This document shows, one piece after another, positions 9,142 to 22,586 of a stretch of DNA of 64,000 nt (within the stretch, counting starts at the first letter, position 1; each line of letters begins with the position of its first letter). Origin of the DNA: Alentia gelatinosa (taxonomy: Eukaryota; Annelida; Polychaeta; Phyllodocida; Polynoidae); NCBI GenBank assembly GCA_950022655.1, contig OX465584.1, positions 54,268,789 to 54,332,788 on the forward strand. The letters run 5' to 3'. Made by a program: the position numbers and the translations under genes. The notes beneath the pieces are model-generated. The model ran no database searches and had not been told where the DNA came from. It saw nothing but the letters and a program-made list of their open reading frames with translations.

Positions 9142-11032
9142 ATACGTTATAAAGTGTTTCTAGTTGAAAATAAGCTACCAAAAGGTCAATAATACTTTGT
9201 TTTGTTGCTCTATTGGTCGTTTTCGAAGTGTTACCATCTATAAATTATGCAAATCGACCTGGACTCAAATGACAGCTGATGCAGATTCCTATACGAAAAT
9301 ATTGCAAAAATGGGCTAATCAGGAACAGCTACTACATACAAACTGTTATAGTTCTATCAAAAATCTTTTCAGATATAGATAGAGTGACATCTAATGTGTA
9401 ACAAACCTCAATAGAGCTCCTACGCTGGTTCCCGGGTCATCCGCTGGGAGGCTCGGCGGAATTTGTAAGAAGCCAGCGGCGACACAGGCGGAACCCAGCC
9501 AATAGAGCTCCATGTTTGGTGCCGATTTTGTGTTGTGGAATGCAGTCATACTTCTCACAAAGATTACCAGCCAGTCTAGGCATACTCGTTGTGGGGAAAC
9601 ATCTATATGAAAGTGACACTTCAATTAAGGGTCATTCATGAGAGTAAAAGCATTCAATAAAAGATAGATAATTGATACCATTTAAGCTATGGCTACAATG
9701 TACATGCATATGAGATCTAATTTGGGCCTTCCAGATACCCTGACACTTGTTACGTTTTGGTAGGGTTTCTCCTTGGAGGTCCTTTCCCTTCGCTGACATG
9801 TTTGAAAGTGGCGCCTTGAAGCCTGCCGAGATCGTATATACGAGTCGGGCTGGTATAGGGGGCGCTGTTCTTCACACCTCCTCTGAACGCCTGCCATAGA
9901 CCCTGCTAAACTCCCTATTATCGCCCCGGGTAAGTAAAGGTTCCGCTCCCGACTGGCTGGCCACACCACGACCGCATGAACCACAGTTTTCCAATTTATG
10001 ATAGGAGAAACTGAATCTAATTTCCGATTTACATATAGAAATAGCTGAAATTTTTATTTCAGCATCGGATTTCCACTTTGAAGATTCATGAAAACTGATT
10101 TAATTTTTTGGTTATGGGTCAAGGGTCTATCACCATACAACAATGGCAATCAGCGAACACCGGATCCTGTAAACAGACTGAATTATGGGATACCTCAATA
10201 GGGTCTATTTTTCTGGTGCATCATAGGTAACAGTGCTCAGCTAGTACTACGCTGGTTTTGAGAGAAACATTCTAATAAATTATCTTTTATCTTTTGATAA
10301 AGGTGACTTTAACAGCTAGTACCGGCTGTTGACGCTAGGCGGCATCACAGGGAGGTGGCTTGGCTGGCACGCTGGAAGCCTGCACATCTACCGCTCACGT
10401 GTGATTAGCCTGGAAACCTGCACTGCACCAAACTAACCACTTTACATATATATGCGAACGGCGTATAAAGGTATGCTTTTGCGTATATAAGGTCGTCCTA
10501 ATCCCCGTGTGTATACGCCTCATTTGTAGGCGCCTGATTCATATATTTACGCCTGATTCATGTACGCCTGATTCTGTTATATATACACCACTATCCAATA
10601 ATTCTGATCTATGCCACTTGGGGACACCACTGTTAGCATATTTCATTTGCCATTAGTCATTAATTCGAAAATCCAATAATATATAATCAATTTTTATTAT
10701 AAAATTGTTCTAAAACCCTATTTATTATCTTTTCATTAAATACATATAATAAACCGAGCTTTTGGGGTTTTTTAAAACGTTTTTAAATAGATTTTACTTT
10801 TCAAAACACCCCTCTTCAGTAGTCATACTTTGGGTACTGTATATATAACACAAGGTCTGTTCAGATACCAACATTGCCTATCCCCCCCCCCTCCCACACC
10901 ACCCCCCCCCCCGGTGTAGACCCCCCCTCCCCCCGTGTGAAAGGTTGCTATTACTCTATTTTGTATCAACAAGTACTAGTAAGTTGTTTGGGGAACCTGT
11001 GAAGGAGAGAGGTTGAAAATGAGTTGCTTTCT
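9142..11032. other. Intergenic DNA without recognised gene
   Basis: Only short ORFs without family resemblance were seen. A C-rich low-complexity stretch occurs at about 10880-10935. GAGCTCC-containing short repeats occur near 9412 and 9507. I see no conserved gene. Confidence 0.6.
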
Positions 11033-11178
11033 GTATTTATCTCAACCCTGTAGACAATAACAATAATTGATAACACACACAGGATATGGAAAGTGGAGAC
11101 TGGACTACAATACTCATAGGGGCATGAAGAATGAGTTCCCAATGTTAATCCTATGGGGAAAAATACCAGGGGTGAGTT
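11033..11178. mobile_element. MITE-like module A, family F1 (no palindrome attached)
   Basis: The module runs from TTTATCTCAACCCTG to CAGGGGTGAGTTGG and contains the family signature GAGTTCCCAATGTTAA. A close relative lies at 19306-19452, sharing GAGTTGCTTTCTGTATTTATC. The terminal inverted repeat TATCTCACCCCTG defines F1. Confidence 0.7.
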
Positions 11179-13050
11179 GGTACCTAGACACAAATGGGAT
11201 GTTGGACCAATGGCTACTACTACCAACTCTCTTAGAGTAATCTAATAAGCACACAGATTAAATTGGTAAAGGAAGTGGCCAGTCTGTTATATCAGGGTAA
11301 CACATCCCAGGACTATGGAAGTATGCTGTGATGAACTCTTAACCTATGTGAGGTGATGGGTGCATCCCTTTCATAAGATCTCACACTCTCTAAGCCGTAA
11401 TCTGTACAAGGTTCTCACTGCTATGGGAATTCTTAACGAACTAGGCTTAGAGCCTTGAGAATCCACTGGCATACAGTATTTCCGCTAGGTGGCATCATTG
11501 AGATTATAGGAATCTTTTGGTTGCATTGAAGTATGTCTTAACCCTTTAAGGACGGGTACCTGTGGCCAAGCTACCGCCTGGAGGACGGGTGCTGGCGGCC
11601 CTTTATACCTCTAGGGGACGGGCACACAATCGTTAAAACCCACAATTCAATTGTTTAATTGTGTGATATGATATATAATCCTAAACATTTTATTTCTTTT
11701 GAATAGAAATATTAAAAATAGTATTATACATACATTCTGTGAAAATTTCATTAATGTTCCTCCATTATTTTTTGTTTAAATCGATTTTATAGATTTTTGA
11801 GAAATGCAGGCATCATTCGCCCTGGCCTGGATGATGCCTCAAAACTTTTGCTCACCGGAACTGTTTATAGGCCTACAATTCTCGATGCAGTTCTAAATAA
11901 GTCTTCCATACTCCACGGGCATGACTCATCTCTATATATGCATCATTGCACGTTTGAATTGTTTGTATTTATCGCACCTTCACATGTTGCAGGTTGTTGA
12001 ATGTGAAACTTTCAGCATAGTGAGACAACTAGTGACGGATATAAATAGTGATTTTTTTATGCCATTGAGATTATTTAAGATAAGGGATTTAAAGTACATA
12101 TAAACACACATAGTTTTTTTCTAAAACAGACCAAATTGTCCATTCATTGAAAGGGCTGGACGTTATTTGCATATGCCTTGTTAAAAACCCGCATACCGAC
12201 TAGCTTTGTAAATATTGATTTTTTTTCGGGGGGGGGGAGGGGAATTTATTTATTGACGCTTTGAGGTTCACATATGAATACATGATTTTCAGCCTTAAAC
12301 GTCAAAACAGTACGTTTGTGACAAATCACATCAAATACAAAGACAAAAGTATGATGGAAATAACTTTTTGCGTAATGATCAACATTGTGGTAGAGGGGTT
12401 TGGATTAGTTTGTGCCTAAGTAAAGACTGGACCCCATACATTGAACATGCCTGTGATTTTTGGACTATGAGTGCTTTGTTTAAATCAATGACGAAAAGGT
12501 ATTAAAACCAAATCATAAGACAATGCTAATTGCTAATATTAGACCTAATGAGACTTCATGTGCAAAATACGATCCTGGGAAATTTAAGATATGGATTATG
12601 GGAGATATTGACATAAATGCTTAAGTAAGATCTGAAAACAGAAACTGATTTGATGACTGTATTAAGAAAATATGGGATTACGAGGTAAATATCCAAAGTT
12701 ACTAGATGTGGAATACTAGTAATCTAGATACAAAATTAACTAATGCAAAAATTTATTTTTAAAAAAGGGTGATCTTAAATATGTTTTTGGGCGATCATTT
12801 GGTTGTTTTGGCTTTAAAGAGGCTGAAATCAGTTCGGAAGTAAAGTCTCAAAGTGTTGAAACTACAATGTGTCTCAGGATGTATTAGACAACACCATAAA
12901 TTGGCCAGAAAAGGTCTCATGAGTTGGGACGTGTGGATAGAAACGTTAATAAGCTATTTGAACAAAGTTGCCCCCTTGAGGGATCAAAGTATTAGATTTA
13001 TCAAAACGCCTTGGGTGACAAATATCATAAAGAATGGAATTTTACTAAGA
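11179..13050. other. AT-rich intergenic DNA, no gene recognised
   Basis: A short repeat with GGACGGG motifs (AAGGACGGGTAC, GAGGACGGGTGC, GGGGACGGGC) lies at about 11550-11630. The rest is AT-rich with only short chance ORFs and a G-run at about 12228. Confidence 0.55.
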
Positions 13051-13057
13051 AAAGTGA

Positions 13058-13123
13058 CTATGGGCTATTAGGAGAACTAAAAAAATCTACACCGTTTTCG
13101 TCGGCCAATGGAAACGGGCCTTA
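13058..13123. mobile_element. Half of a palindromic MITE (relative of 43076-43263)
   Basis: GGGCTATTAGGAGAAC followed by GTCGGCCAATGGAAACGGGCC matches the inverted arms of the complete element at 43076-43263. Only one arm was found here. Confidence 0.6.
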
Positions 13124-13639
13124 TTGATGAAGTACAATCTCGAATTAAGACAACATTTCTTCACTGGAAGAACAGTTGATATAACATAAGTGAACGAAAG
13201 CCTTTAAAAAAACTTTAAGAGCCGCCCAGAAGGGTAGAGTAATTGGTATGGCAGCAACATGAAGAGGAACTTAGCTGTGTGTCTGTAGGACCAAGTAGAA
13301 TATTTATAGCAACGATTCTGGGTTTTTTGTGCCTCTCTTTCAGTATGAGTCCTTATATATTATTTCTATCGCCCACCCCCTACCCCCACCATGAAGTTAG
13401 TTCAGTGTGTACAGTTCGGTCTATATATATTAAAGTAATGCGCGAGTGTAGCTAAGGTAAGATTCACAGAGGAACTCAAGGAGTCGTGTGGTAGATTGTA
13501 GTACACAAGCAATAGACTGCCGAGGACAATCGGATCCTCTATTTTATTCAAAGGAGGGGGGAGAGAAGGGGGCGGTTCCTTGAGGGAGGGGCTTACTAGG
13601 TAGGCTGGCCTACACCTGAGGGAAGCCTCGTTTCCGAGC

Positions 13640-13745
13640 TATCCAATCACCATCGAGGAGGGCCCCGGGTCCAAAGGCCACGCGCCCGGGGCGGGTCCGG
13701 ACCCGGGACCCGGGTGCGGGCGAGTCCATTGAACCATCGGGTAAA
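13640..13745 (-). repeat. GC-rich stretch with tRNA-like boxes on the minus strand
   Basis: Read on the minus strand it contains TGGTTCAATGGACTCG, then CCCGGGTCCCGGGTCCGGACC, loosely like A and B boxes of a tRNA-derived SINE. The strong GC contrast with the surroundings is clear; the SINE assignment is weak. Confidence 0.3.
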
Positions 13746-13986
13746 TACGATAGGCGGGAGGTAGGGGGGAGTGGAGCCTTGATAATGGCACCTGTATCTC
13801 TGCTTTGAACCTAGTGGGATGAGGATCATAGATTAACTCACAAGGGGGTGCGTTTAATAATCAGTACAGGCTCTCGAGTGATATCGATAGCCTGGCTTTG
13901 ACCGTTAGTGGCGGCCATTTTGTTTTGCGGTTAATTTCAGAATAGGAGATATAGTAACAAAGAGAAATATTAAGATAAAATGTATA

Positions 13987-14109
13987 TACCTTACTGGTAC
14001 ATACTCACATACCGCGTTTCTTTTGATAAAAATATTCCACGAGCTCGCAGAGTGAGTGGAATATTTTTATCAAAAGAAACAAGGTATGTGAGTATGTACC
14101 AGTAAGGTA
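13987..14109. mobile_element. Near-perfect palindrome (foldback), 54-bp arms
   Basis: The left arm starts TACCTTACTGGTACATACTC and the right arm ends GAGTATGTACCAGTAAGGTA. Only two adjacent mismatches occur in 54 bp. The loop is about 15 bases (GAGCTCGCAGAGTGA). Its relation to the shared core of the other palindromes is unclear. Confidence 0.9.
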
Positions 14110-15022
14110 ATACATTTTTATTTTATTATATGCCTTCAAGTATAAGTATTTGATGAATTACATAAGGAAATCTGCTGTCCAAGCTGGATTCAAAGTGTGC
14201 TGGTATATCTGTTGACATCTTAGTGAAAGTCAAGCACAGAATATGCTCTAAGCACATTTTTTACTCTTTTTTTCCCTTCAACTCCTGTGATCCTTTGCAC
14301 ACATAAATTAGCGGAGTGCTGCAAGTCACTGCCAGCATTTCATAAGTAGGTCAATGCAATTTTTTTCAGCCAATCAGAATTTGTATTCAAAGTAGGGTGG
14401 TACGTCATTTTATACCACATACTGTGCCGGTATATATTTAATACCAATACCCTAGCAGAGGTTGGTATTTGTGTAACATACTGGCACAGGTATATAATAA
14501 ATATATTTATGATATTAAATCGGCTTAGAAGAGATTACTGAAATATATAATAGAATGTTAATAATCACAAGACGAGAGTTTGGCGGAAAATAGAATAAAT
14601 ATGGCTTTATTCAATAAATAACAATGGGACCTAGCCCTGCCTAAACATCTAGATTTACAGTAATCTAAAGATTATAAAACACCGAAATACATTAAGTAAG
14701 TTTAAAAATACGTGCTTCTAGTATCACAGGAGCTAGCAGAATAACGGTAAACACAGAAGAACGTGACGTAACGCGATGACTAATAGATGCGGAAGTCAAG
14801 CGGTAGTCAAGCGAATAACCTAGAAACGTGACGAGATAGGTACACAACTAGATACGTCACGAATAGGTATGCTGCGGAGAGCTACACAGTAGACTTGCGG
14901 CAGCCTTAATATATATTTATATATTGAAATATATAGACATATATTTAATAAATCATTTTAGGAGTGTTCTTCTTGGGTAGAAATATCCACCGAATTATAT
15001 TAAGATGACCTCAGATCTTCAC

Positions 15023-15310
15023 AAGTGGTTAACGCACTGCGTCCAGTTGTAATCCCAAAGTTGTAGGACTGTGTGGGTTTGAGTCCTACTGCATCCACCT
15101 TCATCCCCTACTGTGGTAGATTTACTGCAATATCAAAGGCCAGTCCTTCACATATCATGTCTATGCGGTGTGGTGTACAGCTACCTTTCTCCTGCATCCG
15201 CAGCAGTGGTAAATTAACTGCTATATCAATGGCCGATCATTCTCGTAGCATGTCTAGATGTGGTGTAGAAAGTAAAAGTTCTCTCACCTCAGTAAATGTA
15301 TAATGGTGTG
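15023..15310. repeat. tRNA-like head plus tandem-unit repeat
   Basis: GTGGTTAACGCACTGCG and GGGTTTGAGTCCTACTGC resemble A and B boxes of a tRNA-derived SINE. They are followed by two copies of a unit containing GTGGTAGATTTACTGCAATATC and its variant. This unit is the reverse complement of the 97-bp tandem units at 20130-20410, and the terminal CTCTCACCTCAGTAAATGT also occurs at 43465. Confidence 0.55.
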
Positions 15311-15851
15311 ATTTCTATCTAAATTCATATCACAGATGTGATTACCACCTAAGCAAAGTAAGTCTAATACATTGGACATTAAATTACACAAACAAACAAA
15401 TTGTCACATACACACAACCCCCCCCCCCCCCCCACCCAAAAAAAATAACTTAAAAAAACAAAAACAAAACAAACAAAACAATTCGAATAATTAAATGAAT
15501 GAATAAAAGTAAAAAAAAATAATTTTTAATTAAAGAATTAAGACATGAAATTGTAGGTGGACAGTACAATCAAGTGGCAGCAACTTGGCTTTAATGGCGT
15601 TTTATTGGTGAACCGACGTTTCGGGCGTCACACATCTTTAGTATCGTTAGCTAAGGTAGCTGGTGAGTCGTTTGAGACTGAAATAAAAAATATTATTATC
15701 TTTTAAATTGTCACATATATATATACGCCCCCGATACTGACGGACGGGGTAGTTCCTCTCGACCTCCTCCTCCTCCTCCTGCCGGGGCTGGCCGCGCGGA
15801 GTCCGGGTCGTCCGGTGACAGACGGTGGTATGTGTCTTGGTGGTATTATCG

Positions 15852-16277
15852 TAAAACTGGATGAGGTTTAATCTTGTCCACCGTATTCCACGACTGGAGT
15901 TTGGCAAAGTGACTTCATGAGGCGAAGCCGAGTGAAGTCGGGAGCCAAAACTTCAGGAGTGGAATACGGTGGCCAAGATTAAAACGAATCAGGTTTTGAT
16001 TTTATCCTACCCTATCTCTTTGATTTTGGAATATTTTGTGATAATAATGCTGTATGCCACTAGTGGCATATAAAACTCCGTATGCCAGTCAGCGTGGCAT
16101 ACGGAAACCCAATGTTAAGTCTATGGGATTTTATATTAGGGGTAGGATAAATACACAATATTACCATGATTTGGATCTGAGTGGCCGTATTCTCCGCGTA
16201 GTTGACGCGTAGTAATATTGCGTAGGGTCAACTACAAGGAGAATACGGCCACACAGATCGAAATCATGGTAATGTTG
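15852..16277. mobile_element. Composite foldback B-A-B (family F2)
   Basis: Palindrome 15852-16000 (arms about 55 bp: GTTTAATCTTG... with ...CCAAGATTAAA) has the centre GACTTCATGAGGCGAAGCC. Module A follows (16001-16152), bounded by TTTTATCCTACC and GGGGTAGGATAAA, with inner palindromes around GCCACTAGTGGC. A second, unrelated palindrome, 16155-16277 (arms ATTACCATGATT...AATCATGGTAAT), has the centre ACGCGTAGTAATATTGCG. So one A module is flanked by two B palindromes with different arms. Confidence 0.85.
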
Positions 16278-16500
16278 TATTTATTACTCACTTACTTTTT
16301 AGATTTAAGCAATAAATATGATCTTTAGAAAACTTTTCAACATAGTTAAGAAGGGACTACTTTCATCTCAATGGGACTACTTTCATCTAAAAAATCCGTA
16401 TCCTCCTAGGAGATTCCGCAGGTCCGTATCCTACTCAGTGGCGATCTGTAATCTCCATAGGCTTAGTATGGAGACTCTGTATCAGGTGGATAATAAATAC
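16278..16500. mobile_element. Possible further A module with TTATTA... ends
   Basis: TATTTATTACTCAC at 16278 and GGTGGATAATAAATAC at about 16486-16500 form loose terminal inverted repeats like those of family F6 (TTATTATCCA). It directly abuts the preceding palindrome. Confidence 0.4.
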
Positions 16501-16734
16501 ATGTGTCACACAGTTGTAGCTCTTCTTTTCCACCAGAGAGAACCAGGAAGAGTCGGGCACGAGAAGAAAGGGCCACACGGTTGAGTAAGTCTCGGACAGA
16601 TCCTCCTCATAAGGTTACGGTAGATTTATTGGGTACGGGGCTCGTAGTGCGTATTCCCATCCCATACGGATTATACTATAGAAGTCCGACATAGCGGTAA
16701 GTGGTGTTTTCTCCATTCTGATTCCCAGCTTAAA

Positions 16735-17577
16735 CCAGGGACCTGGGCCCTGTTTTTCAGTCACGACAATCGTTATGGGCGACATGTTTTTGCCATCAGT
16801 GTTCGATAGACACGACACTTTAGTGAATAGGCGATATGTCGTGAGTCTAAGAGGCGTAGGGCAGCCAAACGTGTTTTTCAGTCACGACAATCGTGGGGTC
16901 ACGTGATTGAAAATGTCGCCCAAATTGTCGTTGGTTCATGACAGCTATGGACATGTCGTACAGAATGAGCAACTTCACTTCCCCTAGGAATTAAGCAATG
17001 AAATTTTAGCACGAGTAAGGTATACATATAATCGATAAATGTTCCAAATATGGAGAAAATCGGCGACACCGTTCCGAAGTTATAGGCGTTTCAATTTCGT
17101 CATAGCAATTGTCTGCTCTGGTGGCCAGTGTATTTTCCCGACGCCTCCGCTAATTTATGCAGCGCCCTTGACATTCTTTGACTTGACTGCCATCGGGAGG
17201 TGGGAGGGGGTGACTGGCCACCAGAGCAGACGATTCCTATGACGAATTTCAAACACCGATAACTTCGGAACGGTGCAGCCTATTTTCTTCATATTTGGTA
17301 CGATTATAGGTCATATGTATCCCTTACTCGTGCTAAAATTTCATGGCTTAATTCCGTCGGGAAGTGGGAAAATCCTCTATATACGCACAGTGATGTGTTA
17401 TAGAACCTAAGACAGTTCTATACTTGTCGTAGCGGCCGACATTTTTCGCGGCGATCGTCAGTGCCGCACTACGATCGTGTCTATAGAACAGCGGCCATTT
17501 TGTGTCTTGAAAACTGTCGTGGAATCGCTGGACGATCGTACGGTATCGTTGCCCGACGATGTCGTTACTGAAAAACA
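16735..17577. mobile_element. Nested inverted-repeat element with 120-140-bp foldback inside
   Basis: The outer arms share ACTTGTCGTGA/TCACGACA-type motifs (CAGTCACGACAATCGT and related). Inside, 16988-17356 is a large foldback. The left arm contains ATTTTAGCACGAGTAAGG and GTCTGCTCTGGTGGCCAGT. The right arm contains ACTGGCCACCAGAGCAGAC and CCTTACTCGTGCTAAAAT. A fragment of the right arm recurs at about 51335-51415 inside another MITE. No ORF is present. Confidence 0.7.
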
Positions 17578-17578
17578 A

Positions 17579-17893
17579 GGCCCTGTTTCACTAGTTTCAT
17601 GACATGTCTGTGACACCATACAGACAGATTGGGTTGTCTGGTTTTGTGACAAAACAAGTAGCTACCCTTGGGAAAAGACAGACCCCAAACATAGGAATTA
17701 GACAAATCTACACATCATGGACATGTTTCACTAGTTTTGTGACAAAAGTGAAGACAGACATGAAAAGCGGCACCAACAGTGCAAGCAAGAATGCACAAAA
17801 TGAAATTTAAAGTATAGTTCTTATGAAACCGGACACACCATCTAGACATGTCACGCCATCTAGACATGTCACGAAACTAGTGAAACAGGTCCC
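17579..17893. mobile_element. MITE family F8 (CTGTTTCACTAGTTTC ends)
   Basis: The element has terminal inverted repeats CTGTTTCACTAGTTTC...GAAACTAGTGAAACAG and about 315 bp. A second full copy lies at 52085-52393 and a third, with an insertion, at 51227-51525. It is non-coding. Confidence 0.8.
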
Positions 17894-18920
<1,027 letters not shown>

Positions 18921-19305
18921 AACTCCCAAACATTGAAAGTAAATTAACCTAAAGAGGAATTCAAGGCAGTTTTCAATTAATGATTTATATAGAGAAGAAA
19001 GTAGGATCCATTCACCCATCACTGTAAGACTCTGGTATTGTCATTAGTAGTTATCCATAATACCCCAGGTTGTAAAGGTTCATACTATTTATAATGTCTG
19101 CCAAGTAAAATGTTCCTAACGAAGGACATGAGGAACAGCCACCAGATGACATGTCCTAAAGAAGAAACCAACAAGTTTTGGTCAAAGGCGTCGTTCTCCA
19201 CGAGTTGCAGTGTGATGTGAACGAGGTAACAGCCGAGTGAATATCATGTAGCATTCAAACGAGTTGGAGAATGACTACTTTGACCAAAATGAGTTGCTTT
19301 CTGTA

Positions 19306-19452
19306 TTTATCTCACCCCTGTACACACTAATAGAATGGATAAAACACAGGATATAGACCATGGAGAACGGACTACAATACTTGTAGGGGCATGGAGAATG
19401 AGTTCCCAATGTTAAGCCTATGGATATTTATTCCAGGGGTGAGATAAATGAA
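19306..19452. mobile_element. MITE-like module A, family F1
   Basis: It is bounded by ATTTATCTCACCCCTG and CAGGGGTGAGATAAAT and has GAGTTCCCAATGTTAAGCC inside. It is closest to the copy at 11033-11178. Confidence 0.75.
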
Positions 19453-19702
19453 AAAGCAGATGAAGTGCAGTATTGATAATGTTCGGGCGCACTGTGGGTA
19501 ATGTTTCCCGTACTGACGTCAAATGAAAGGTGGGCTCTGATTGGCAGAAAATTTTCCAATGTCACTGTCTCAGCCAACCACAGCGTTCATTTGAGAAAAG
19601 TAAGAAATTGACCACAGCAGGACGATGGTTTGATCGCTACTATAGAGGCTTGAATTGCTACGAATTGAAGATTACATGAGGAAATAGAATCATCTGATAA
19701 TG

Positions 19703-19845
19703 AGTTAACGTAGTGAGTGAACCCGTAGCGATGCCGTTCTCTGCTTTTTGTCCAAAAACTATGGCCCTCCACTTCCGGCATCGGCTGCAGTTATTGGAAA
19801 AAGATACTTCGAACGGCAATCGCTACAGGGTTACTAAAAACGTTT
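19703..19845. mobile_element. Foldback family F7
   Basis: The arms are AACGTAGTGAGTGAACCCG and its near complement, with ATCGCTACAGGGTTACT on the right. Related copies lie at 55185-55289, 55441-55592 and 56657-56797, and the right half alone at about 20410-20525. The flanking text GTTCGGGC..CACTGTG also recurs. Confidence 0.7.
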
Positions 19846-20129
19846 CCTATTGATATACAGAGAGTCAGGAGACAGAGAGTGTGCCCTAAATAGGTCCTTT
19901 CCTAGTTGCCAAGCTCTACTTGACTAACCAGATTTATCATGCACTCCGGGCAGTCAGCAGAGTATCCACCGCTGTACCATATCGCAATATTGTTTTTTGT
20001 TTGTTTTGTAGTTTAACGACCAATATGGTCTATTAGACTTACTCTGGTTTGCTGGCGATCGAATCTATGAGATGAATTTAGGTAGAAATCTCACCCCTAC
20101 ACATTTACCGAGGTGAGAGTTCTTTTACA

Positions 20130-20410
20130 TCCCACACCACATAGACATGGTTTGAGAATGATTGGCCATTAATATAGCAGTAATTCTACTACTGCTAGGG
20201 ATGAAGGAGAAAGGTGGGGCCCTGTACATAACACCACATAGCCGTGGTATGAGAAGGATTGGCCATTGGTATAGCAGTCATTCTACTACTGCTAGGGATG
20301 AAGGAGAAAGGTGGGGGCCTGTACATAACACCACATAGCCGTGGTATGAGAAGGATTGGCCATTGATATAGCAGTAATTCTACTACTGCTGGGGATGAAG
20401 GAGAAAGTTG
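20130..20410. repeat. Tandem repeat, about 97-bp unit, 3 copies
   Basis: Each unit contains CACCACATAGCCGTGGTATG and GCAGTAATTCTACTACTGC (itself palindromic). Start-to-start distance of the last two units is 97 bp. The reverse-complement family occurs at 15100-15300. Confidence 0.75.
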
Positions 20411-20987
20411 GCTGCAGTGGCACCTTTTGTATGATAAATATGGCCCTCCGCCTCCATCATCAGGCTGTAGTTATGGGACAAAATACCTGGAATGGCAATT
20501 GCTACAGGCTCACTAACTATTGTAATTGTACAAGGAGATGAGTAAAGAAACTATGGATTTGTTACCTACTATATCTAAAAAACCTATGATTCTGGTAAGA
20601 TCCGCTTGGTGTGTCTCCCGCACATAGAGACAGAGTGAACCAGACCTAGGCATGGAGACTGAAGAACCACGAGAGTGAGATTCTCGTTTGGTACTTAACT
20701 GAATCCGGCTATTCTTTTTTGTATTTCTCTACACAGATAGACTTCTATCCTCAGGTCTCATTTGTTGCCATACTGCAAATATAATTTAGAACTGTAGTTT
20801 TCCAATCTCTTTGCCCTGTGATCAGCCTGCGCTGGTTCTCGGCAATAGCGTTTCTGTGTCACGTGAAATATGAGCCCATTCACAAAGCTGAGTGTCGTCA
20901 GTGTTCACATCGGGTGACTTACAGGCGCGATATGTTAGCGGTAAAATATTTACTACGATGCGACGAAGTCGCTAGTTAATATAGAAG

Positions 20988-21272
20988 AAACCTATGAAAG
21001 TTTAGGGTCAGAGCCCATATTCCATCGCTTTTGAATCGCGTAGTAATTCACAAGGCGAAGTCACGTGAATTATGTAGCAATCCAAACGCGATAGGATTCA
21101 GCTCTGACCCTAAACTCGAATGGGTTTCTGATTTTACCCTCCACATTAACTAATGGGCTGACATTCGAGACATAATTCCCCTTTGGATATTTTTCTTAAA
21201 TATCTCATGGAGGTCGGATACGAGTTCCCGATATTAACTCTATGGAGAAAAAATACCAGGGGTGAGATGATA
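20988..21272. mobile_element. Composite foldback B-A, family F1
   Basis: Palindrome 20988-21128 has arms with GTTTAGGGTCAGAGC and GCTCTGACCCTAAAC and the centre CGTAGTAATTCACAAGGCGA. Module A (21129-21272) follows and ends in ACCAGGGGTGAGAT. The same B arms occur at 29859-29976 and in the interrupted copy at 37820-38285. Confidence 0.85.
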
Positions 21273-21545
21273 AACGCTTCTTGATAAAAAGAAAAAACGA
21301 GGGCCAGTGTTTTTTGTTTTTGTTTTTTTATTCAGGCAAGGTTCGCTACATTGCTGTTGCGGTCTACCACCCTCCTTATTGGGTATAAATGAAAGTATAG
21401 GTGTTTGGTTACATACTGCTCGCAGGTAGTCTAGTATATGGCATAGAATAACATAGTCGCCACTCTTACCAGCAGTTCCTGGGCAGTTAAACCATCTATA
21501 CGGTAACTGGACATGGACAACGTATAATACACAAATAATCAATAT

Positions 21546-21808
21546 TATCTCACCCCGGTATTTTTCTCCATAGGCTTAACATTAGGAGCTTGTACTCCAC
21601 GGCCGTGAGGTTCGTGTACCCAATACTCAATGGCTAATTTGGTGATTCAATTCATCAATAAATAATGTTATATGGGGTGAGATAAAATCAGAAACCCACT
21701 CAATGAAAATAACTTGCTCTGCACTCCACCTCGTTTCGCTTCGTGAATTACTCTGCAGTCAAACTCGGTGGAGTATGGACAAAGTTATTTTCATCTTTTG
21801 GGTTTCCT
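21546..21808. mobile_element. Composite foldback A-B, family F1 with a different B
   Basis: Module A runs from TTATCTCACCCCGGTA to GGGGTGAGATAAA. Palindrome 21690-21808 has arms AATGAAAATAACTT...AAGTTATTTTCAT and ACTCCACC...GGTGGAGT, with the centre TTTCGCTTCGTGAATTACTC. The A module is of the same family as at 20988-21272 but the arms differ. Confidence 0.85.
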
Positions 21809-22146
21809 TCTAAGTACATCTAGATAAAGATAAACTGCACAATACAATATATGTCAAGTTTATTAAATAAATTGCATAAGATAAATGTAAAGTGTGAATA
21901 CCAATATAGTATAAGATCCTTCTCTGTATTAACAAGACCGAGAGGTGAAGGTCTGTTATCATAAATAACGAAACAAATTCGTGATTGTTGGTACCCTTGT
22001 TTACGAGTACCAGTCGTGACTTCGAATTAAGCTTTTAGAAGGCACTTAAAAGTGCATTTACTCTCAGCTAATTGTGTTATTCACTGAGCTTCAACCTACC
22101 CTCCCCTTGATATTGAACAGATCTGCTGAGACACACTTCACACCCC

Positions 22147-22586
22147 GACGTCCTGGGAGCTCTGTGGTGCCGCTTCACTGACATCATTGTCTCCATCTCG
22201 TGACATCCCGGGAGCTCTGTGGTGCCGCTTCACTGACATCATTGTCTCCGTCTCGCGACGTCCTGGGAGCTCTGTGGTGCCGCTTCACTGACATCATTGT
22301 CTACAACTCTTGACGTCCTGGGAGCTCTATGGTGCCGCTTCACTGACATCATTGTCTGCGTCTCGTGACGTCCTAGGAGCTCTGTGGTGCCGCTTCACTG
22401 ACATCATTGTCTCCGTCTCGCGACGTCCTGGGAGCTCTGTGGTGCCGCTTCACTGACATCATTGTCTCCATCTCGCGACCTCCTGGGAGCTCTGTGGTGC
22501 CGCTTCACTGACATCATTGTCTCCGTCTCGTGACGTCCTGGGAGCTCTATAGTGCCGCTTCACTGACATCATTGTCTCCATCTCAT
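22147..22586. repeat. 55-bp minisatellite, 8 units, directly upstream of the transporter start codon
   Basis: Units start at 22147, 22202, 22257, 22312, 22367, 22422, 22477 and 22532 and differ at only a few positions. Each carries GAGCTC, TGACATCATTGT and usually TGACGTCC or CGACGTCC, resembling cAMP-response half or full sites. 55 is not a multiple of 3, so it is not coding. It ends 21 bp before the ATG, so it must lie in the 5' UTR or core promoter unless an upstream non-coding exon exists. Confidence 0.95.

Noticed and set aside
9164..9382. 72-codon ORF after the copy 1 LTR
   Set aside because: No recognised motif, no splice context and no neighbouring exon.
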